From Tetrahymena thermophila SB210 (Eukaryota; Ciliophora; Oligohymenophorea; Hymenostomatida; Tetrahymenidae), in NCBI RefSeq assembly GCF_000189635.1, contig NW_002476155.1, positions 1 to 64,000 of the forward strand: a DNA stretch of 64,000 nt. Reading direction: 5' to 3'. Shown one piece after another: positions 25,939 to 39,600 of the stretch; the stretch's first letter is position 1, and each line of letters begins with the position of its first letter. Below the pieces are notes generated by a model. That model ran no database searches. It saw nothing but the letters and a program-made list of their open reading frames with translations, and was not told where the DNA came from. The translations under genes and the position numbers were made by a program.

Positions 25939-26375
25939 TTTTCTTCTTTTTTTATTTTAAATTATTATTTCAGGATTAATTAATTAATTTTTTTCTTCTT
26001 AAATTTAATAACAAGAAACAACCCAATCAATAATCAATCATATAAATAAAAAAATATTTCTCCTTGAATAAATATTCAATATTAATAAAAGTATAATTGA
26101 TATATTTGTGAAGAACACAATTAATTTTGTTCTCTGATGAAATCTAATTAACTCCACCCAATAGAGTCAGTCTTACTTATTACACTAAAATTCTTTCACA
26201 AAAAAATAAAGCAAAAAAATTTAAAACATACACAACATATTTTTCTTAACTCAGAAGTATTTTTTGAATCTAGCTTATATTTAAAATAATTTTATAATAT
26301 ATAAAATAAATTTTACAAAGTTATTTATTTATTTATTTGTTTGTTAAGTTTTTCATAATATATAATATTATTTTT
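25939..26375. other. Intergenic between tandem paralogues
   Basis: A 437-base AT-rich spacer that should carry the promoter of copy A and the 3' end of copy B. No motif was identified. Confidence 0.6.
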
Positions 26376-27389
26376 TCAAACTTAATTATTGTTTATTTAA
26401 GCAATAGAAATTGATTAGCTTTATAAATCAAAACCAATGTAGTAAGATTGTAAAGCAGTGTAGCCTAAGTAGAAAGATTGCTACTATGAGAACACAGGGT
26501 AAATTAACACTTAGAATTTACCATCAGCTGTTTTTCTAGTATACTCAGTTGGTTTAAGAGTGAGTAAAAATGTCTTGCTGTCTGATTAAACCAATTAAAT
26601 TGTTATGTCCTAAAGTTACTCAATCGATTTAACATATAAAGTGTTTAGTTGACTATCAAGCTCATAACTGATACCTTGTTACATCAAAATATTTAAAAGT
26701 AACTAGAAAGAGTTGTTTGGAATTCCTGAAAAAGGCGAATCTAAATTGAAATAAACAGAAGTTTGAGTATAAATTTTAGCACTACCATAGGTAAAGTAAT
26801 CTCTAGATAGAGCATCAAAGGATATGATATTGAACACATTTTTTATATTAACAAACTAGCTAGTAGTGATTGAAGTATCAGGAGCACCAAAATCAATTTA
26901 TCCAATAACTTGTCCTGTTTAAGAGTTAGCGAGGTTATTCAAAGTTATGAAGAATTTTTAGTCAGAAATTTATTTTGTTTAATAAAGCTACAAAAGAGTA
27001 TTCAGTTCAAAATCGAAACGTTGGAATCCTAAACACAAAACACTCTCACCATAGAACTAGGATTTACTGCCATTAGGAGCAGTAAAATTCAAGACCTTTT
27101 ATTAACTGCCTAATTGGATTTTAGATTGATAATTTAAACCCTTAAAATATGGATTTAAACCAACAAATTCTACTCCACATTATTCAAGTTCTTTAGCAGA
27201 TTTTTGTATAGAGCTGTTGCAAGTGTTAATTGATAATAAGAAATCAACTTAGCACTAGGCAGAGCTACCTACATTAGCAGTAAGATAGAGTTAATTATTA
27301 TTGTTGAGCTTTAAAGGTACAGATATTCTTTCAGACAAAGCACAACTTAAAAGAGCAATAGTTATGAGCAAAATTTTTCCAGTATTCAT
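26376..27389 (-). CDS. Secreted pepsin-fold-like protein, catalytic Asp lost (copy B)
   Basis: A single exon of 338 codons (337 residues), TGA at 26376-26378. It starts with a clear signal peptide (MNTGKILLITIALLSCALS) and then ERISVPLKL, the same N-terminal strand as copy A. Shared blocks with copy A are CLGFQRFDFE versus CFSFQRFKQD, GQIDFGAPDTSI versus GTIDIGEPDASL, VYFNLDSPFSGIP versus AHFNLDSPFTQLP, and the closing SYYIGFDL versus TYYIGFDF. The two potential active-site loops read FLLSINTC and LDSPF, again without D-T/S-G. The pair is head-to-tail, 437 bases apart, and quite diverged, so the duplication is old. Whether it binds peptides, inhibitors or matrix partners cannot be read from the sequence. 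Confidence 0.65.
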
Positions 27390-30300
27390 TTTTATTAATT
27401 TCAGATATTATTGTAATTTCTAATTAATTTTTATTTACTTTGAAAAAGTTATGAGGATATAAACCTTTTTTTCATTTTATTTTTATTTAAAATACGAAAA
27501 AAAGTATTAAATCCATGAATGAACAATAAAATAGTTACATGAAATAATTTTATTAAAAAATATTTTAGTAATATATGCAATTTATTTACAATAAAATATT
27601 TCATATTTTGTAAAATATCATAAATAAATAAATCCATCTTCATCTTGAAATGATAATATTTTGATTTTTTACATATTTTATATCAAAAATGCATAAAAAT
27701 AAAATCGTGAATTTTTCTATTTATGAAAGAAAGTAAAGGGAATCTAAACATTAAATCAAAAGAAAAAATTACAATATTTGTAAGTGATTAAATTTGATCA
27801 AGCATTATAAAAGATTTAAGTTGTAAAAAATAAAATTGAAAGAAATAAAATCAAAAAAATATCTCTATTACTTAGAAAAATCTTTTATAAAACAAAATTA
27901 AGAAAAAAATTTCAGAATTTATTAGTCAAAAATTTTTGTTATTTATTTCTGATAATTCACTAACTGGATTAAGGGCATATTCAACTTTTTAAAAATAATT
28001 ATTGATATTATTTAATTATTTGAAAATTATTTTCTAATTTTTATTATGAAAAATAAATTGATAAATAAATATTTATAAAAATCTTTTATTTAATCACTTG
28101 ATTTACATTTTCCTTCTTTTATAATTCCAAAATTTACTTTAAATTTTTTAATTCATTTTTATAATAAAATTTTTTTAATTATTTTTGATAATTTAATTGA
28201 TCAGAATATTTAACTGTAAGATTCTTGGATATGATTAAATTTCATTATTAATGGATTTGCTAAATATAATTCATCAGAATTTATTCCAAAATTCACTCTA
28301 AAGTAAATTAAACAATAAACTATTAAGAAATCTTTTATAAAATATTTTCATCAAAGCTAAAATTAAATAATTTGATACTTAAAAACTAACTAAAAGGTCA
28401 ATCTAAAAATAAAATTAATTGTTAAGATTTTTATACTTTATTGAATATTTTTTATGAAGAGATTAGTTAAATGATTTTATTTTTTTGCCTTAATTAATTT
28501 TAAAAATAAAAATAGAAGAAAAAAAAAACTATTACTTCTTTTTTTATATTTAATTTAAAAAGCTATTTTTATTTTTTAGTTTATTTTACAAAATATTAGT
28601 TTTAAATTTATAAAAAATTAAAAAAAGTAAGCTAAGCGAAACTGCTCTTCTTAAATTAATTAAAAAAAATTTTTGAATTAAATAAATTAAAATTTTCTCA
28701 TTTTAATAATAACAAAACAATGCTAAAATCTAATTTTAAATAGTCCATCATTAATATTCTAAGTTTTATTAAAACTTACAAGCATAAATAAATATATAAA
28801 ATATATATAGTATTATATCAATATTTAGAATAAATTATATGGAATTTTTATGTATTATTATCAGTGATGGAATTAGTAATTATAAAAAAGATTTTATATT
28901 AAATTAAAAAGGTTATGCATTGTTTCGTCTTATATATATAAAAATTATTTATATTAAAATCTATTGAATTGAAAGTCAAAACAAAAATATTCATTGTATA
29001 AATCATAAATTAATTTCACTTGAATACTAAAACAAAATATAATAAATTATAATGTTGTAAAATATAAATATTATTTACAATAATTAAAGAATCTTAAAAA
29101 CTTAAATATTATTTTTGATTTGATAATTTGGAATTAAAAAAAGTATTATTTTTTATTATTAATTAAATGTGTTTTTACTAAATATTCCAATAATAACTTT
29201 GAAAAAAATTATAAAAACTAAAATAAAACAATTGTTATTAAACATAGTTGGCTAAATGTATATTTATTTTATTACAAATTATAAAAGTTATTTTTCATTT
29301 TATATTTTTAACAAATATTTAAATTAAAAGTTAATTGAAATGAAAGTCAAAAAAGTAAATTATTTAGGTGTAATGAAATAAGTATAAGTTATTTTAAAAA
29401 TTAATTCTAAGAAATTTAATATTAATTTAATTTTAAATAATTCATACTATTGATAAATAATTAAAGAAACTCAAAAAATTAAGATATTCTTTTTCATATT
29501 TTATTTTGGAGTTAAAAAAATTATTTTTTTTTTATCAAATAAATGCTTTTTATTTTGCTAAATACATCAATAATAACTTAATTAATAATAAGCCACAAAA
29601 TTATTTAATTATTTAATTTAATTAAATATCCAAGTAAGAAAGGATTTCTTTGAAAAAAGTTAACATTTTAATTGATTGTATAAGTATAATATCTATTTAT
29701 CATTTATCATAATTTTTTTTTAATTATAAATAATTAAAAAAATGTTAATTTAAATTTAGAAAGATAAAGTCAGTCAGACAACTTGAAAAAATTTAATAAA
29801 AATGAAATGGAATATTATCAAATATAGTTTGCTCAATATTTATTTAATTTTACCAATTTGGAAATTAAAAATCAATATAAAATTATAAAAATGGTAAAAT
29901 TGTTAAAATATAATGAGTATATTTTATTTAAAAATTTCTTAACAGATAATTAAAGTTCTTTTTAAAAATCTTAATAGATATTTAAATTAAAAAACACTCC
30001 ATTTAATCAAATAATTATTTGCCGACTTATTAATTAGAACAATTTAAATATTTTTATTTTTTTCATATTTTTTTAAATTAATAAATAAATCATTTTATGC
30101 TTGTTAAGATATTGTAGTATTTGATTTAAATGGAATTTATTATATTTAATTTATTTTTTAAAGTGTTTTTTTTATTTTTTTATTATAACTCAGGGTTTGA
30201 AGAGTATTTTTAGTCAAGAATGAAGACTTAAAGCTATTTATTATATCACATTATATTCCTTATATTGTTAATATTAAATTCAAATTTGAAATTAAATTTT

Positions 30301-30789
30301 AGAAAATTTGCGGGGATCCTTAAATACAAAATTTAAAAATCGTCAGAAATAATTAACTAAAAAGGTTAATTAATCTTGGTTTATTATGAGTTAATTAATA
30401 TTTTTCACATATTTGTAATTCCTAGCAATTTATTTATTTGTATTGCAATATTCGTATCTAAAATTTAACATTGATTATTTATTACAAAAGAGCTTGTTTT
30501 TAGTTTAGTATAATTAATTAATAGTAACTTAAGCTGAAAGAAAACAATAGAAGAAGAGAGATAGATAGATAATAAATAAATAATATTATTTCTGATTTAA
30601 ACTAGGTTCTAAAAAAAGCACAGACAAAGAATAAATTCTGAAAATGTATTATTTTAAATTATTTATATTGGCGCGTTTAAGATTTAAATGATTTATTATT
30701 AAAAATCTACCTAGATTTTAAAATAGCCAACTTTGAATATATAAGTAAATAACTGAAGCTCTGATTCAATTAAAATAGAAAAAGCAAAA
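27390..30789. other. Long intergenic region (3.4 kb)
   Basis: The largest gene-free stretch in the window, between the start of copy B and the second TOP3 gene, so it should hold two promoters. It is extremely AT-rich with diverged internal repeats (listed separately). A slightly less AT-rich region near 30180-30360 contains no frame I can support. Confidence 0.6.
28970..29610. repeat. Diverged direct repeat, period about 370 bases
   Basis: Two copies in the same orientation, beginning near 28970 and 29337, share in order: TTGAAA(TG)AAAGTCAAAA, then AATAATTAAAGAA followed by a run near CTTAAATATT, then GGA(A/G)TTAAAAAAA, then a run ending AATAATAACTT. A fragment with AAAGTCAGTCAG near 29768 may be a third, more degraded copy. 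There are no long open frames or terminal inverted repeats, so the origin is unclear. Confidence 0.45.
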
Positions 30790-33700
30790 ATGGAATAAGA
30801 CTTCTAAGGAAAATTTAATAGGTCTTTCAATATGTAGTAGGATTAGTTTAAAGCTTAGCATAGCTTCATCTAGGATAAGCAAAATTGTAATATTTATTAA
30901 CAAAAAGATTTAGAAATATTTATTTTTTATTATTTTGTATTATTAAATTCTTTTTTTTAATAGAAGGTTAAAAAAGCACATTTTAATACACTTAAAATGC
31001 TCAGCAAAAATTCTAACATAATCCCAGATTTAATAAATTTGATCATGAAGCTGATTAAAGCTCATACTCACTTAAATAGTTTGATAGAGCTTAATCTTAT
31101 GGCAAGAATTATGGAAAAGATAGGAATATGCACATTGAAAAGGATGGATCTGATTTATAAGAATAATCAACTGGAGCAGCACCCTTGAGAAAAGGCAGCT
31201 TAAATTAATATCAAAAAGATCAGAGTTCATTCTAAGGCAAATTTAATTAAAGAAAAGACTCAAATAATGAGCAATTCTAGTCATTAAGAGGCCTCTCTCA
31301 AGACGATAGCAAAGTGCCTGCTAAAACAGGTTATTTGGGTAAAAATTTTGATCCTAACTACAAGAATAGATTAGCAAAACAAAGAGAAGGATCATTAGAG
31401 AATTAAGAAGATGGTGAAATAAAGGCAAATAGTAATCCTCTTCGTTAACCCAGAAATAATTCATCTAGCTTTTAAGGATCATCAGGTTCAGTTCATTAGC
31501 CACCTAGATAACAAAATCAACCATACTTCAGCAATGTCCATGCTAAAGGACTTCTTCCTTACTCTGTTGATGAAGGTTTTGATAGCTTCGTTACAGTATT
31601 GATGGTTGCTGAAAAACCTTCTATAGCACGTAGTATTGCTGAAGCTCTTGGTGGAGCAGGATTTACTACTCGTAAAGGAATATGCAAATTTTCTAATGTC
31701 TTTACCTTCTATGGCCATATTTTTGGAAAGGTAGTTTTTTAAAACCATTCAAAATATAAATAAAATAATATGTATTTTTTGTATTTAATAGAAAGCATTG
31801 ATTAAAGTTACATCTGTTATTGGACACATTTATACTTCAGATTTTACTTAAGAATATCAAGATTGGAGAAGAGTTGATCCTTATAAGCTATTTAATGCCA
31901 CAACTTTAAAAAAAGAAACAAATCCAAATAGGTAATTTAAAAATGAAAAGAAGTTATATTTTTATTTTTATTTAACAAAAAAGTTAAATCATACAGCATC
32001 TATAAAAAGAAGCTATGGGAGCTAGTTATCTTATTCTTTGGTTAGATAATGATAGAGAAGGTGAAAATATATGCTTTGAAGTACTAACTATTTGCAAACC
32101 TGAATTGATTAAAGAAGATTTCCAATAAATTTTCAGAGCTAAGTTTTCATCAATTACTCCAATTGATATTCGCAAGGCTTTTGATGAGCTTTCAATAGGT
32201 CCTAATTTCAATGAATCTCAAGCTGTAGATGCCCGTTAAATTATTGATTTAAAAGTTGGTGTTGCTTTCTCACGTTTCTAAACTAGATATTTAGTTAGAA
32301 AATACGAAGATTTAAATAATAAAAAAATTACATTTGGCCCTTGTTAAACTCCTACTTTATCTTTCTGTGTTCAAAGAGATGACGAAATAAAAGATTTTAT
32401 TTCTAAACCTTTTTACAGAATTATTCCTAAAATCAGCTTAGTCCCAAATGAAGTAATATATATTTTTATTATTATTATTGATTATTATATTTCTTTTTTT
32501 TCAAATAAATTTAGTTGATAAACTTAGAATGGACTAAAGAAAGAACTTACGACCAATAAGAAGCTTTAGATGTAAAATAAGAGTTAGAAAGCATTGGATA
32601 AACTTCTGTTGTAAAAGTTGATAATAAAGAAACCTAAAAAATAAAACCAGTTGCATTGAACACTGTAAATTTCTTGAAAATGGCTTCAAAGCAATATGGT
32701 ATTCATATTAATTATGAGTTTAAACTTTAATTAATTATTATGTATAAATAGGTCTCGGTCCTCAAAATGCTATGCAAGTAGCTGAAAAATTATATTTAGG
32801 AGGTTTTATCACATATCCCAGAACTGAAAGTACTAAATATCCTGATAAATTTGATTTTAATTCAGTATTACATGCTGTATGTTAATACCATTAAAATTAG
32901 AATATTAGCATTTATGCTTAAAAACTCTAGTAAAATGGTATTCACAAATCTAGATTAGGAAAAGATGTTGGTGATCATCCTCCTATTACTCCTACCAATA
33001 AAATTATGAGATAATAACTATCTAGAGACGAACAAAACATTTACGAACTTGTATGCAGACATTTCTTAGCCACTGTCTCTTCTGATTGCCGTCTCTATAA
33101 GAAAAAAGTAAATTTCTATTGTAAAATATATTTTTATTAAACTAAAAAAAATAACAAGGTTCTTTTCTAAACTGGTAACCAAACTTTTTCATTGATTGGC
33201 ACTGCTGTCATAGATAAGGGATACCTTGAAGCTTTACCTTGGTAAAAGATTTATGAAAATGAAATACCTAACTTTTCAGAAGGAGATCAAATTTATCTTC
33301 ACAGTGTAGATATTCATTCTGGAAAGACTCAACCACCTGACCATTTAACAGAGTCTGACTTAATTAGTTTGATGGAGCAAAATGGAATAGGTACTGATGC
33401 TTCTATGGCTCAACATATTTAAAATATATGCGACAGAGAGTATGTTCAAGTTGTTGGATAAGCTAGAAGATTAGTACCAACAGAACTCGGTTCATCATTG
33501 ATTCATGCTTATGCTGAAATTGATCCTGAATTGGTAGCTCCAAATTTGAGAAGCTCTATAGAAAGATCAGTTGATCTTATTTCCTAAGGTGAATTAGACA
33601 AAGACTAAGTACTCTAAAGTGTGATAGAATTATTCAAGAATAAGTATTTGTATTTCGTAAGTAAAGTCGGTGTCCTCGATAAATATTTTGATCCAATTTA

Positions 33701-35562
33701 CTAATCTATTGAAACAACCATAAGTAATTTAGCATTATTAATTTTTCAACAATATTTTTAAATATAATTTTTTTAATCTAATAGGCCAAGCTTAGTATTT
33801 TACTAAATGTGGAAGATGTAAATGCAATATGAAAATATTAGATAAAATTGGAAAAATCTTTTGTGAAAGATGCAAATTTATGTACGGATTACCTAGAGAC
33901 TCAAAGTATTCCATAGCAGGAGAATGCTTTTGCCCTATTGATGGATTCTAACTGGTGCTAATTGAATCAACAGTTAAAGGTAATACCAAACGTTTTACCA
34001 TCTGTCCTCTGTGCTTCTAAAAAACGCCTGAGTTAGAAAACTACAGTAGCGAAGAAAAGTATTAAAGGACATCTTGCAATTTATGCTCAAATCGAAGCTG
34101 TTAATTCTCTATGGTTAATAATGAAATAGGTCCTTGTCCCCACTGTAAATATGAGAAAGTAATATTTTAGCTAATTTATGTTATTTTTAAATAAATTCTC
34201 AAAATAATAAAATAATAATAATTAAATGTATTTTTTTTATTAATTAGGGTGGCAGACTTGTCCTTGACTGGCCTGACAATAATAATTATACGATGACTTG
34301 CAATGCATGCATGTATCAATATTTGATAGTAAAGAATGGTAAATTAATTAGATCATAAATGAAGTGTGCTAACTGTAACTGCTTCTAAGTTAAAGTAATC
34401 ATTCTATTTAATTTTTTATTTTAAATCATTAAGTTGTTAGAATTTTGGTAATTTATAAATTTACATAAAAATTAGATTGAAACTAGTGACGGTTTTTCTG
34501 CATTAGGCTGTTTGTTCTGTGATATTTAAACAAAGAATAGGATGGAAGAAAGACCTCCAACTGAACCTTAAGGTGAGAGTAGCTTGAGAAACTAGCGTTA
34601 TTTTAATGAAGATCTTGACAAATCAATTGAGGATTAACCTTTGAAACTTAAGCAACCATAAGCATTATAGATAAATAATAACCAAAAAGTGATAGGATTA
34701 AAGAACAATATTATGGAAATAGAAAACTAAATTACTGAAGCAGATCAGCCAATTAAAAAGAGAAGAGGAAGACCACCCAAAGCTGCTACAGTAAGTTTTA
34801 TTTATTAAATTATTTTAACTTTAGTGACTTACTTTTAATAGTCTTCTAAAGAGTTTTTTTATTTAGGAATTTAACTTTTAGGAAAAGGAAAATATTTAGG
34901 ATGAAGCAAACACTAAACCATAAACAAGAAAACCTAGAGCAACCAAGGCAATTAAGAAACTTTCTCAAGAAGAAGGAGAAGCTGATGAGGATGAGGAATA
35001 ATTTAGTAAACCAACTCACCCAACTGTAGATTTTGTTAAAAAGGGTATTCAAAAGGCTCCTAAGAGTTATGGAAATACATTCAATTAATTCAAAGCTCAA
35101 TAATAACAAAAAATTGATAATTAATTCCAAAACTCTAATTTTGAAGATATTTTAGAAGATTCACACAAATAAGATTTAGAGTTTTTCTCAAAGTTCCCTA
35201 GAAATAACATAATAAAAGAAAATCAAGAAACATACGAAATCTTGAAAGAATCTACTATGTTATTATCTGAAATCGATGGACATTCCACCTTTAAAAATTA
35301 TAGTAGCCTTGAAAATTCATTCTAACAAAACAATAGAAAGCCAAGATAAATGAATAATTTCAAATAGAACCAGTTTAATAATTAATAATTCTAAGGCAAC
35401 TCTTTTAAACAAAACATATCTACAAATTCATCAATATAATAAAACAATTTTTAATAACAACGCAAACCAAACTATGAAAAAGAAATGAATAACTCATTCC
35501 AAAATAAGAATAATAGCGCACTAGACTCATCATCAATATTGCTTAAACAACTTGACTTCTGA
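30790..35562 (+). CDS. TOP3B: DNA topoisomerase III beta, full-length
   Basis: Eleven exons: 30790-30886, 30964-31730, 31792-31931, 31984-32452, 32515-32698, 32752-33107, 33159-33723, 33785-34158, 34248-34394, 34476-34790, 34867-35562; total 4,110 bases, 1,369 residues. About 250 residues of Q/N/S-rich leader precede [18 protein letters not shown]. Then come [32 protein letters not shown] (catalytic Tyr about 574), GDHPPITPT and [12 protein letters not shown]. After the core, zinc modules follow the vertebrate TOP3B order: [10 protein letters not shown]...[50 protein letters not shown] and LGCLFCD. An AT-hook-like KKRRGRPPK and a long Q/N-rich tail complete it. TOP3B acts on DNA and RNA with TDRD3-type partners in animals; a partner here is not visible. 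Confidence 0.93.
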
Positions 35563-36691
35563 TTAAATATTAAAACTTTTTAATTAAGTAAATTTAAAAT
35601 TAATAAATTAATAATTTAATTAAAAATAATACAATCAATAAATATTTTTATGAAACAAACATAATTAATTTACTACTAACTTTCAAAATATATATTTAAC
35701 TAATTAAAATAATATCTTTCTTTTAATTTGTATTTTCATTTTATATATTAATTTATTGTATCCTATTTCAATATTACTATAATGAAATACTTTATTTTAA
35801 AAATCTTCTAAAAAACTTACTCAATTCGTTTATTTCAATATTTAACTCAATCTATTTTCAAATAAAATAAGTAATTTTTCTTTAAAAAATACTTTTTATA
35901 TAAAGTTTTTCTATACTTTATAATTCAATTTTACAAGTATGAAACTTTAAATTTTTTAAATACTTAACTCATATCTCATGTATTTTTATTGAATTAATTT
36001 CAAATTCTATCTTATCAATCAATAAAACATATATTTAAAAATATAAATATTATTACTTTTCACTTATCAATAAAAAAAATTTTTTTAATCTTTCTAATTA
36101 AATTATGCTTAAACTAAACATTTACTTTTATTTGATTATATTTTAAAATTAATGCTATTCAATAAGTTAACTTATATACTATATATTTCTTAATATTAAT
36201 ATAATTTTAATATTTATACTTCAAACTTTTTTTAAAAAACAACATAAATAAATAATAAATCTTCATTATTATTAAATGGAATATTAAAATATTATGAAAA
36301 AAGTAGAATGATTTATAAAAATAGAATTAGAAAATTAATTAGTAAAAATGAATAAATAAAAAAATATCCTATTTATCTTAATTGGATGGATGTTTTGATT
36401 TATTCTAAATTTTATATTAACTGATTAATTAATGTGAGTATTCAAAAATTAGGGTATTTTGTTTTTGTTATTTTTTTTTTAAGTTTAAAATCAATCAAGA
36501 ATCATTTTTACCGACTAATTTATCTCTTAATTTTGAAATAATTAAATAACTAAAAATTCAAGAAGGCTTAATAAACATTATTTGCAAAGCACACAAATTT
36601 AGATAAGATAATAAGGATTTATTGTAGGTTTTCAAATTGCCAAATTTTAAGTGAATGATTAAATAAGAAGGCTACAGGAGTAATAGTTATA
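35563..36691. other. Intergenic, AT-rich
   Basis: About 1.1 kb between two tandem plus-strand genes, holding the TOP3B 3' end and the RCC1 gene promoter. Nothing else is visible. Confidence 0.6.
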
Positions 36692-39600
36692 ATGCGTTAG
36701 AAGAGCGCTAACGATCAAATTCGCAATAGGCTATATCAAAATCTAACAATACATATACCGGTAAGTTTATATTAACATTTAAATTCATATTTATAATACT
36801 TAGATTGCATTTTTTAAAAATAGAAATTTATGTTTGGGGAAGTAAATAAATTGAAAGACTATTATCATATTTAAAGTTTATAAAATTGCTAATTATTTAG
36901 ATGATAAATATGGATAGTTAGGATTAGGTCATAAATATACTGGAAAGAATTATTTAGTTCCAAAAATATGTTCATATAATTTAGTTATTAAGCAAATATC
37001 ATGTGGAGAAGAGCATACTGCATTTGTTACAAGTAAATACAAATATTAAACATAATGTTTGATTTTTATGTAGGCGAATGAGCTTCAATTCGATTTATAT
37101 AAAAGTTAGGGGTCATATTTATACTATAGGCAGTAATTTAAAAGGTAGATTAGGTATTGATAATAAGCAAATAACTTAAAGCTCTTCTCCTTGTCTAGTA
37201 GAAGATTTATAAAAACTAGTTTGTTGTAAAATTGCATGTGGCTCTAACCACACTGTAGCTGTTATGGAAAATGGTGAAGCTTATTCATGGGGTAATGGTG
37301 ATTTGGGTGTTTTAGGAATCGGTTCTTAAGAACATACGTAAGATATTATAAAAAGATATATATAGATTTATCTTAGTTAATAAAATATTAAATTTTTAAT
37401 AGCTGGGCACCAGTTAAGGTTTTAGGATAAAAACAAAAATATATTGATGTAAGTTGTGGTGCTAGACATACGATGTTATTGAATTAATATGGAGAAGTAT
37501 TTGCATGTGGTTCAAACGAAGAAGGCTAATTATGTTTGCCTAACTCATCAGGTGAGCTCTATCCTTCTAAGGTTAGAATTGAAAAAGCAATTGAAGCTGT
37601 TTGTGGACATTATTTTACTTTGATTTTAACCTAACTAGGAGAAATTTATTCTTGTGGAGCAAACAATTTTGGGTAGTTAGGAATAGGGCATAAAACTTCT
37701 ACAAAGGAGCTCTAAAAAGTAATTAATTTATTGTTTTGTAAAAATATTTTTTGTTTAAATAATCTTTTTTTATAGGTGTAAAATTTAGAAGATTAAACTA
37801 TAATTAAAGTTGCTGCAGGTCATCATTCTGCAGCTTTAAACAGAAGAGGAGAGCTATTTATTTGGGGTACAGGTGTATTTGGAGATTATCCTTTTCCAAC
37901 TAAGTTTTGTAAGATAGATTCACCTTTTAATGACATATCCGTGGGTGGTTTCTCAGGTAAGGAAAAAAAAATAATAATTTTTTTTATGATTGAATTGATT
38001 TATGTCTAAATATAAATAGGAAGTTCTGTAGATGCAAACGGAGTAGTTTGGACATGGGGATCTAATTAGAATGGAGAATTGGGAGTTGGCGACCAAGAAC
38101 CAAGATTAAACCCATTTCCTGTTGCTGCTTTAAAAGGAAGAAAAGTAATTAAAGTAGCTTGTGGAATAAATTACATGGTAGCACTGAGTGCTCCAAAATC
38201 AAAAGATTTACAAAAACAAAAGCACCAAAGTAGCGCACATCATTCCTCATAGGGCTTAGGTAAAAAATTATTTGTTTGAAAGCAATTAAATTCTAAATTA
38301 TTTTTGTAGGGGAAGATGGAAAGAGAAAGGAGACTTTAGGTTTACATGTTGAAAGCACATTCATTGAAAATCCAGTTTCTAATCAATTGCAACAATAATA
38401 ACCTATGAAGCAAAGTAGAGTAGAAGAAAGAATTTAAAGATAAAATCTCTCTCTAGATTATGAAAATAATTCCAGGTCTCCACTAAATCTGAGTAGATAT
38501 GAGAAAAATATAGATAAAAATGAAGATAAACAATATTTCACAAATTCAAGGAACTAAATTATAAGCCCAGTGCCTGCATAACAGCACTAATAATCACATA
38601 ATTCAAGTTAATACAATACAATTAACTAAAGTTAGATGAATAATAATCATCAAAGATCACATTCTGATTACGCTCCAATAGATAATGAAAAGAGATCACT
38701 CTCTCCTATTTCTACTACATCAAAACATATCAAAAGTGTCAATAATAATGATTAGCTTCGAGATATTATAAAAGGTGAACACTCATCTATCACAGAAAGC
38801 TACAAAGTAAATGATAATTTTAAATCTATTAATGAAAACTATAAATCTATAAATAATGATAACTACAATGATAATAACAGATCAATAAGTGATAAATATA
38901 AATCAATTAATGATAACTATAAACAATCAAATAATGATAATTATAAATAACCTTTAAATGATAATTATAAATCTTAGTAACCAAACAATTAATCTTATTA
39001 TGCATCCAGTTAATATTCTACAATAAATCCTTCCTACTCAAGAATGTCAAAAGAAAATGAAAATAAAAATAACAGCTATATCAACTACAATAAACATGCT
39101 TCCAGTTAAGCTAATTTAAGCAGCCTAGATAATAATGTATAGTCAGGCCCATTAAAACTTTCAATGCCTCCTATTTCTAAATCACCTTCTCTTTCAGCTG
39201 ATACTTTTAATTATGAATCTTAAAAGAGAGTATCAACAGAAGTAATTAATTAATTATAAACATATTTTTTATTTTGATTAACATTTATTTTATAAATAAG
39301 AATTATGGTTCCAGAAAAACGCCAACATATAATCACCCAAATAATTTTTCAAACAGGTAAAGCAAAATACCTCCTTTACCAGGATCATAGAATAATTATA
39401 ATCCTGAAAAGTAATTGCATGATATTGAAAATAATATTTTGCAAAGTAAATATAATTATTTGGAAGAAACTCTAAGAAATGAAAGAAAAGAAAAGCTTAA
39501 TTTAGAGTAAAATTTGATAGAGCTAAGAAGACAATTAAAAGAAATTTAGTATGGAAAAGGGGGATTAAATGATTTGTCAATTCTCTTAAATGAGGAAATG

